Shown here: in pieces, positions 57,105-64,000 of the stretch
How the letters are laid out: each line of letters opens with the position of its first letter
Numbering within the stretch: position 1 is the stretch's first letter
Origin: Streptomyces sp. NBC_01689
GTDB lineage: Bacteria; Actinomycetota; Actinomycetes; Streptomycetales; Streptomycetaceae
Reading direction: 5' to 3'
DNA length: 64,000 bases
Assembly (NCBI RefSeq): GCF_036250675.1
Contig: NZ_CP109592.1
Coordinates: 6,200,001-6,264,000, forward strand
Made by a program: the position numbers and the translations under genes
The notes under the pieces: generated by a model
Told to the model about the DNA's origin: nothing
What the model saw: only the letters and a program-made list of their open reading frames with translations
The model's database searches: none

Positions 57105-58069
57105 GGGCGGGACGCGTCGGACACGAGGGCGGCGATCCCTCGGCACACGGCCGACCGGGCGGCCACGACGGCCGCCGCCCCGGTTCCCCCGGCATCGACG
57201 TGAGCGCGCTGGTCCGGTTGCGGGCCCGTCACCCGGAGGCCGTCGCCGAGGCCGCCGCGCGCCGCCCGCGCCGGCCCCTCCTCGACGACACCGGCCGGCT
57301 GATGATCGTCGCCGCGGACCACCCGGCCCGCGGGGCGCTCGCCGTCGGCGACCGCAAGCTCGCCATGGCGAACCGCGCCGACCTGCTGGAACGGCTCTGC
57401 CTCGCCCTCTCCCGCCCCGGCGTCGACGGCGTGCTCGCCACCGCGGACATCCTCGACGACCTGCTGCTGCTCGGCGCCCTCGACCACAAGGTGGTCCTCG
57501 GTTCGATGAACCGCGGCGGCCTGGCGGGTGCCTCGTTCGAGCTGGACGACCGCTTCACCGGCCACCGTCCGCGGGACATCGAACGGCTCGGCTTCGACGC
57601 GGGCAAGCTGCTGCTGCGCATCGACTACGACGACCCGGGCTCGCTGCGCACCCTGGAGTCCACCGCCCGCGCGATAGACGAGATGGCGGAACGCCGGCTC
57701 CCGGTCTTCGTCGAACCGTTCCTCTCCCGTCGCCGTGCGGACGGCGGACTCGTCAACGATCTGAGCTCCGACGCCGTGATCAAGTCCATCGCCATCGCCA
57801 GTGGCCTGGGCGGCAGCTCGGCGTACACCTGGCTGAAGGTCCCCGTCACCGAGAACCCGGACGACATGGCCCGGGTCATGGAGACCTCCACCCTGCCCGC
57901 CGTGCTGCTCGGCGGCGACGTCGGCGAGGACCAGGAGGGCGCGTACGAGAAGTGGCGCGGCGCCCTCCAGCTCCCCACCGTGCAGGGCCTGGTCGTCGGG
58001 CGCTCGCTGCTCTACCCGGCCGACGGCGATGTGACCGCCGCGGTGGACACCGCCGTAGGACTGTTGTGA
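57101..58069 (+). CDS. Cgl0158-family aldolase-like TIM barrel of the iol operon
   Basis: A 322-residue protein, coupled to iolC by ATGA. After an unstructured 50-residue N-terminus comes a class I aldolase-like barrel: RLMIVAADHPARGAL, GVLATADILDDLLLLG, VVLGSMNRGGLAGASFELDD, and a Lys in YTWLKVPV as Schiff-base candidate. I relate it to the Cgl0158 family of actinobacterial inositol clusters. By position it should cleave DKG 6-phosphate to DHAP and malonate semialdehyde, replacing a classical IolJ, but that is an inference. Confidence 0.8.
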   Translation: MRAGRVGHEGGDPSAHGRPGGHDGRRPGSPGIDVSALVRLRARHPEAVAEAAARRPRRPLLDDTGRLMIVAADHPARGALAVGDRKLAMANRADLLERLCLALSRPGVDGVLATADILDDLLLLGALDHKVVLGSMNRGGLAGASFELDDRFTGHRPRDIERLGFDAGKLLLRIDYDDPGSLRTLESTARAIDEMAERRLPVFVEPFLSRRRADGGLVNDLSSDAVIKSIAIASGLGGSSAYTWLKVPVTENPDDMARVMETSTLPAVLLGGDVGEDQEGAYEKWRGALQLPTVQGLVVGRSLLYPADGDVTAAVDTAVGLL

Positions 58070-58076
58070 GGACCCG

Positions 58077-58901
58077 ATGACGAGCAACGACCAGTACGTC
58101 CCCAGGGGCGCCGCCGCCACCGGACCGTACGCCGTCGACATCGGCCCCGAGCGGGCCGGCTGGACGCACAGCAGCCTGCGCGTGGTGGAGCTGGAGCCGG
58201 GCGGCACGCACAGCTTCACCACAGGTGACAGCGAGTGGATCGTGCTTCCGCTCAGCGGCGCCTGTACGGTGCGCACAGAGGACGCAGAGTTCCAAATCCT
58301 GGGCCGGGAAAGCGTGTTCGCAGGGGTAACCGACTTCGCGTACGTACCCCGGGACGCCCGGGCACAGATCGCCTCCGGCGCGGGAGGCCGCTTCGCCCTG
58401 GCAGGAGCGAAGTGCGAGCGCCGACTCCCCGCCCGCTACGGCCCCGCGCCGGAGGTTCCCGTCGAAGACCGCGGCAGCGGCGGTTGCGCCCGTCAGGTGC
58501 GCAACTTCGCCTCTGCCGACGCCTTCGACTGCGACAAGCTCATCGCCGTCGAGGTCGTCACCCCCGGCGGCCACTGGTCCTCGTACCCGCCGCACAAGCA
58601 CGACGAGCACCGGCCGGGCGTGGAGAGCGAGCTCGAGGAGATCTACTACTTCGAGATCGACGGCCCGAACGGATTCGGCTATCAGCGCGTATTCCCTTCG
58701 CGTGAGGGCGGAACGGACGTCCTCGCCGAGGTCCGCACCGGCGATGCCGTGCTCGTCCCCGACGGGTGGCACGGTCCGTCCATCGCCCAGCCCGGCCACA
58801 CGATGTACTACCTGAACGTGATGGCCGGACCGGGCGAGGAGCGGGAGTGGCGGATCTGCTTCCACCCGGGACACGCAGAAAGCACAGAGGGCTACCGATG
58901 A
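58077..58901 (+). CDS. iolB: 5-deoxy-glucuronate isomerase
   Basis: A 274-residue bicupin isomerase converting 5-deoxy-D-glucuronate to 5-dehydro-2-deoxy-D-gluconate. The metal site HKHDEH with the following Glu of EEIYYF (about 177-195) is intact, and the late His in GWHGPSIA completes it. GAGG precedes the ATG, and the gap from the previous gene is seven bases. The stop overlaps the iolD start (ATGA). Several codons near 58290-58340 and at the 3' end are A-rich and less biased than the neighbours, without disrupting the frame. Confidence 0.94.
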   Translation: MTSNDQYVPRGAAATGPYAVDIGPERAGWTHSSLRVVELEPGGTHSFTTGDSEWIVLPLSGACTVRTEDAEFQILGRESVFAGVTDFAYVPRDARAQIASGAGGRFALAGAKCERRLPARYGPAPEVPVEDRGSGGCARQVRNFASADAFDCDKLIAVEVVTPGGHWSSYPPHKHDEHRPGVESELEEIYYFEIDGPNGFGYQRVFPSREGGTDVLAEVRTGDAVLVPDGWHGPSIAQPGHTMYYLNVMAGPGEEREWRICFHPGHAESTEGYR

Positions 58902-60811
58902 CCGATCCGATGACGAGGGAGTCAGAGGCGCCGACGACGACCAGGCTGACGGTCGCGCAGGCGCTGGTGCGGTTCCTGGCCGCGCAGTACACGGAGCGGG
59001 ACGGCGAGCGGCAGCGGCTGATCGGCGCCACCTGGGGCATCTTCGGCCACGGCAACGTCGCCGGGATCGGCCAGGCGCTCGTCGAGTACCCGGACGAGAT
59101 GCCGTACCTCCAGGGCCGCAACGAGCAGTCCATGGTCCACGCGGCGGTCGGCTACGCACGGCAGAGCAACCGGCTGTCGGCGCACGCCGTGACCACGTCC
59201 ATCGGTCCCGGCGCGACCAATCTCGTCACGGGCGCCGCGCTCGCGACGATCAACCACCTTCCGGTGCTCCTCCTGCCGGGTGACACCTTCGCGACCCGCC
59301 CCGCGGACCCGGTGCTCCAGCAGCTCGAACTCCCGTACGCGGGCGATGTGTCGGTCAACGACTGTCTGCGTCCGGTGTCGCGGTACTTCGACCGGGTGAC
59401 CCGTCCCGAGGCGCTCATCCCGGCCGCGCTGCAGGCCATGCGGGTGCTCAGCGACCCGGTCGAGACCGGTGCCGTCACCCTCGCGCTGCCGCAGGACGTG
59501 CAGGCGGAGGCGTACGACTGGCCGGTGGAGTTCTTCGCGGAACGGACCTGGACCGTGCGCCGCCCCGCCGCCGACACGGCCGAGCTGGCCGCCGCCGTCA
59601 CGGCGGTCCGCGCGGCCCGCCGCCCGCTCATCGTCGCGGGCGGCGGGGTGCACCACAGCCGCGCCGAGGAGGCGCTCGCGGAACTCGCCGCGGCCACCGG
59701 CATCCCGGTCGCCTCCACCCAGGCGGGCAAGGGGTCGCTGCGCTGGGACCACCCGCAGGACGTGGGCGGCATCGGCCACACCGGCACCGCGACCGCCGAC
59801 GAACTCGCCCGCACCGCCGACCTGGTGATCGGCGTCGGCACCCGCTACACCGACTTCACCACCGCCTCCGGCACCCTCTTCACCGGCCCGGGCGTCCGCT
59901 TCCTGAACCTCAACATCGCGCCCTACGACGGCCACAAGCTCTCCGGGATACCGCTGGTCGCCGACGCGCGGGCCGGGATCGAGGCCCTCACCGAGGCGCT
60001 GCTGCTGCATGAGCACCGCGCCGAACCCGGGTACGTCACCGAGTACACGGACGACAAGGAGCGCTGGGAGTACCGCGTCGACGCCGCGTTCGAGGCGGAG
60101 GACATCGACCTGCGGCCGACCCAGCCGCAGGTCCTCGGCCTCCTCGACGAGCTGGTCACCGACGACGACATCCTGATCAACGCGGCCGGCTCGCTCCCCG
60201 GTGACCTGCACAAACTGTGGCGGGCACGGTCGCGGGACCAGTACCACGTCGAGTACGGCTACTCGTGCATGGGCTACGAGATCCCCGCCGCGATCGGCGT
60301 CCGGCTGGCCGCGCCCGAGCGCCCCGTGTGGGCACTGGTCGGCGACGGCACGTACCTGATGATGCCGACCGAGATCGTCACCGCCGTGCAGGAGGGCGTC
60401 GCGATCAAGGTCCTCGTCCTGCAGAACCACGGCTACGCCTCGATCGGCGGCCTCTCGGAGTCCGTGGGCGCCGAGCGGTACGGCACCGCCTACCGCTACC
60501 GCTCCGAGGACGGTACGTACACGGGGGCCCCGCTGCCCGTCGATCTCGCCGCCAACGCGGCCAGTCTCGGCATGCGGGTGCTGCGCGCGAAGACCGTCCG
60601 TGACCTGCGCTCGGCGCTGGCCGAGGCGCGCGCCGCGGACACTCCCACTTGTGTCTACGTCGAGACCAGAACGGCAGACACAGTGTCGGGCGCGCCCCCG
60701 GCCCAGGCCTGGTGGGATGTACCTGTGGCCGAGACCGCGACCCGAGCGTCGGCGGTCAAGGCGCGTGAGGAGTACGACCGGCACGTCGCCGCCCGACGCC
60801 GCCATCTGTGA
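58898..60811 (+). CDS. iolD: Trihydroxycyclohexane-1,2-dione hydrolase
   Basis: A 637-residue ThDP-dependent ring-opening enzyme, hydrolysing 3D-(3,5/4)-trihydroxycyclohexane-1,2-dione to 5-deoxyglucuronate. The cofactor Glu is in LQGRNEQSMVHAA, the ThDP motif is VGDGTYLM followed by VLQNHGYASIG, and the length matches IolD rather than acetolactate synthases. It is coupled to iolB by ATGA. The window thus contains two ThDP enzymes, this one and the unrelated-pathway protein at 5051. Confidence 0.94.
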   Translation: MTDPMTRESEAPTTTRLTVAQALVRFLAAQYTERDGERQRLIGATWGIFGHGNVAGIGQALVEYPDEMPYLQGRNEQSMVHAAVGYARQSNRLSAHAVTTSIGPGATNLVTGAALATINHLPVLLLPGDTFATRPADPVLQQLELPYAGDVSVNDCLRPVSRYFDRVTRPEALIPAALQAMRVLSDPVETGAVTLALPQDVQAEAYDWPVEFFAERTWTVRRPAADTAELAAAVTAVRAARRPLIVAGGGVHHSRAEEALAELAAATGIPVASTQAGKGSLRWDHPQDVGGIGHTGTATADELARTADLVIGVGTRYTDFTTASGTLFTGPGVRFLNLNIAPYDGHKLSGIPLVADARAGIEALTEALLLHEHRAEPGYVTEYTDDKERWEYRVDAAFEAEDIDLRPTQPQVLGLLDELVTDDDILINAAGSLPGDLHKLWRARSRDQYHVEYGYSCMGYEIPAAIGVRLAAPERPVWALVGDGTYLMMPTEIVTAVQEGVAIKVLVLQNHGYASIGGLSESVGAERYGTAYRYRSEDGTYTGAPLPVDLAANAASLGMRVLRAKTVRDLRSALAEARAADTPTCVYVETRTADTVSGAPPAQAWWDVPVAETATRASAVKAREEYDRHVAARRRHL

Positions 60812-60825
60812 AGGAGTTCTTGGCC

Positions 60826-62337
<1,512 letters not shown>

Positions 62338-62352
62338 CCCCGCACGGCCACC

Positions 62353-62387
62353 GGTGCCCCGCTCCTCCCCCGGGAGAGCGGGGCACC
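62353..62387. terminator. Bidirectional terminator after iolA
   Basis: GGTGCCCCGCTC (62353-62364) pairs perfectly with GAGCGGGGCACC (62376-62387); the loop contains a further CTCCC/GGGAG stem. It lies between the convergent iolA and lipoprotein genes. Confidence 0.88.
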
Positions 62388-62414
62388 GTGCCGCCCGGCC
62401 CACCGTCGCCCCGG

Positions 62415-63254
62415 CTAGCGCCGCGCGGCGGCCTTCTTCATCAGCTCGGTGACGTCACCGGTCTGCGCGGCAGGCGGGGCCTTCACATCGGCCGTGGCGC
62501 CGAACTTCTCGAAGTCCATGGTGACCGTCATGGTGCCGATCACCTCCTTGAGGCGGACCGGCAGATCCCCGGCGCCGACCCAGACGTCCATGGTGATCGA
62601 GTCGGTGCCGCCGGTCACCGAGCCGAAGAGGGTGTCGTCCCCGGACGCCAGGGCCTCCTTGGCCCTGCCCAGGTGGTCCTTGTCGATCACGGCGCGATAG
62701 TGGGTCGCGCGCTTCCCGTCGACCGTCTGCCGGCCGAGATCCCGGACGTCGCTCGCGTACTTGAGTCCCCGCATGGTGGCCGCGGGGCTGCCGGCGTTCG
62801 AGGTCCCGGTCAGCGCCTGGGCGCCCTTGTCACCGAACACGGCCGATGCGTCGACCTTCATCCACTCCTTGCCCTTGAGCGGGCCCGAGGGCTGCGGGTC
62901 GGTGTCGTAGTAGTAGGCGCCGTCGACCAGGAGCGTGCGGATCGACGGGGAGCGCGTCAACGTCTCCATCTTCGCGGCCTTGGTGTCCATCTCGACGTCG
63001 TACGCGTAGCCGTCGCCCCAGGAGTAGGTGCCCTCCATGGCGATCGGGGCGCCGCCCTTCAGCTCGGTGCTCATTCTGACCTCGGCCGAGCCCAGGGAGT
63101 CCGTCCGGTCCGTCGCCCGGCCCAGCGCCGCCATGATCGCGCCGGCGCGGCCGACCGCCTCGCCCGCCCTCGTCGTCTGCGCGCCGCATCCGGCCGTCCC
63201 GGCCAGCGCCACCGCGGCCACCCCGGCCCAGACCGCGCCTCGCGTGTACCTCAT
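62415..63254 (-). CDS. Lipoprotein, LppX/LprG-like fold
   Basis: A 279-residue lipoprotein with lipobox AGC at about residue 25 (VALAGTAGC). The mature domain shows alternating beta strands such as MEGTYSWGDGYAYDVEMD and SITMDVWVGAGDLPVRLKEVIG, as in actinobacterial LolA/LppX-like lipoproteins that carry lipids or sense the envelope. GGTGGGG lies just before the ATG at 63254. It converges on iolA and is divergent from an APC permease. The exact function is unknown. Confidence 0.82.
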   Translation of the reverse strand: MRYTRGAVWAGVAAVALAGTAGCGAQTTRAGEAVGRAGAIMAALGRATDRTDSLGSAEVRMSTELKGGAPIAMEGTYSWGDGYAYDVEMDTKAAKMETLTRSPSIRTLLVDGAYYYDTDPQPSGPLKGKEWMKVDASAVFGDKGAQALTGTSNAGSPAATMRGLKYASDVRDLGRQTVDGKRATHYRAVIDKDHLGRAKEALASGDDTLFGSVTGGTDSITMDVWVGAGDLPVRLKEVIGTMTVTMDFEKFGATADVKAPPAAQTGDVTELMKKAAARR

Positions 63255-63680
63255 GGTCCCCACCCCTGTTCGTGCTTCGGCTGTGATCAAGGACTTTAGG
63301 GGCGGGGTCCGACAGAGCCGCGCCGCGGAGGTCCCGGAGTCCGGACCAATCCTGGTCAATTTCGGAGGCTCGACTGCGGTTCTCGCCATGCGGTGATGAA
63401 ACGGGTACCGCAGGCCACTTGCTGATGTTGCCTTTGAAAACAAGGTCACACTCTGCTGAGTGTTGATGATTGGCATGCAAAGGCTTCGAAACCTGGGAAA
63501 GCGATGTGGTGGGATACGCTCCGCTACTGCGGATTCCGCAGGTAAACGGCCATTGACGCAACGGTTTCCGTCAAGGTTCCATCAACGCGGGAGCGGACGA
63601 CGAGATGTACGACGCGAGCCACCGGAGGCGATAGCGCTCCCACCCGAACAACTGACGCACGAGTCGATCGGAACCGCTCC
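63255..63680. other. Divergent intergenic region with palindromes
   Basis: These 426 bp between the lipoprotein and permease genes are lower in GC than the surroundings from about 63350. They hold GACCA-ATCC-TGGTC (near 63344-63357), the perfect CTGCGGA-T-TCCGCAG (63527-63541) and TTGACG-N10-CGTCAA (63553-63574), all possible operators. No gene is supported. Confidence 0.6.
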
Positions 63681-64000
63681 ATGACCGACACGCTCCGCCC
63701 TGTCGAGACCGCTGCCCCGGACACCGCCTCCACGGCCTCCGACAGCCCCCAGAAGCTCAAGCGCTCCATCGGCATCGTCGGAGGCACCCTGCTCACACTC
63801 TCGTGCGTGACACCCGCCTCCACGCTCTTCGTGGTCGTGCCCGACCTGTTCTCCTCCCTCGGCACCGCGACCGCGCTCACCATCGCGATCGGCTCGCTGC
63901 TCTGTATCGCCGTGGCGTTCTGCTACTCGGAGCTGGGCACCCTCATCCCCAGCGCGGGCGGCGAGTACGCCATGGTCTCCACGCTGGCCGGCCGCCTCGC
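63681..64000 (+). CDS. APC-family amino acid permease, N-terminal part (cut by window edge)
   Basis: The first 106 codons of a transporter, continuing beyond the window. After a 27-residue cytosolic start, two to three membrane helices follow with the APC pattern (KRSIGIVGGTLLTLSCVTPAST, then SLLCIAVAFCYSELG and LIPSAGGEYAMVSTLAG). Family members import amino acids or polyamines by proton symport or exchange. The ATG at 63681 has no strong Shine-Dalgarno. The structured upstream region suggests regulation. Confidence 0.85.
   Translation, partial: MTDTLRPVETAAPDTASTASDSPQKLKRSIGIVGGTLLTLSCVTPASTLFVVVPDLFSSLGTATALTIAIGSLLCIAVAFCYSELGTLIPSAGGEYAMVSTLAGRL

Overview
The window is high-GC actinobacterial DNA and almost certainly a Streptomyces chromosome core region. 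The signs are very strong third-position GC in real genes, long open frames on the antisense strands, GTG starts, GTGA/ATGA gene overlaps, Tat and lipoprotein signals, and two intergenic sequence families that I recognise from Streptomyces genomes. Gene order (inositol genes, copA/copZ, citrate synthase, RecD-like helicase, ribose operon, GH3 hexosaminidase, fused ABC exporter, agmatinase) matches my memory of the S. coelicolor SCO2726-SCO2773 region; this was not checked. I see no rRNA, tRNA, CRISPR array, insertion sequence or classical biosynthetic cluster.

Layout. 1-6.8 kb: edge fragment of a phosphatase-like gene, a PucR regulator, a divergent sodium:solute symporter, and a coupled ureohydrolase/ThDP-enzyme pair. 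6.8-18.5 kb: mainly secreted and envelope proteins (endonuclease I, a serine hydrolase, a fused ABC exporter, a frameshifted secreted protein, a small Cys-containing secreted protein, an S37 peptidase, a duplicated-domain lipoprotein, a GH3 hexosaminidase). 18.9-25.2 kb: LysR regulator, then EamA exporter coupled to an EPSP-synthase paralogue; a HemC, a TIM-barrel isomerase and a MarR-GNAT fusion follow. 25.6-32 kb: Tat-exported phospholipase C, then a LacI regulator divergent from a coupled operon of Gfo/Idh/MocA dehydrogenase, DUF993 aldolase-like protein and isomerase. 32-36 kb: DUF937 protein, ArsR-type regulator, small secreted protein, lipoprotein. 36.1-42.1 kb: ribose operon rbsR-rbsA-rbsCB-rbsK-rbsD on the minus strand, with permease and binding protein fused. 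42.3-46.1 kb: RecD2-like helicase and citrate synthase. 46.2-49.5 kb: structured intergenic region and the copZ-copA copper-efflux genes with a CsoR-like operator. 49.9-54.8 kb: TetR regulator divergent from an MmpL transporter, a zinc alcohol dehydrogenase and a small HTH protein. 55.1-62.3 kb: myo-inositol catabolism (iolE-like, iolC, aldolase-like, iolB, iolD, iolA). 62.4-64 kb: LolA-fold-like lipoprotein and the start of an APC permease.

How the genes work together. The iol genes would take inosose to acetyl-CoA, but no inositol dehydrogenase or transporter is in the window. The rbs operon imports and phosphorylates ribose under RbsR, which probably binds twin operators upstream of itself. 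CopZ and CopA form the copper export route. The LacI/Gfo-Idh/DUF993/isomerase set looks like a complete but uncharacterised sugar or polyol pathway. The EPSP-synthase paralogue has Ala where Gly is normally found at the inhibitor-sensitivity position and is coupled to an exporter. The last two are the best candidates for undescribed biology. All calls rest on reading the sequence and on family knowledge; no database search was run.
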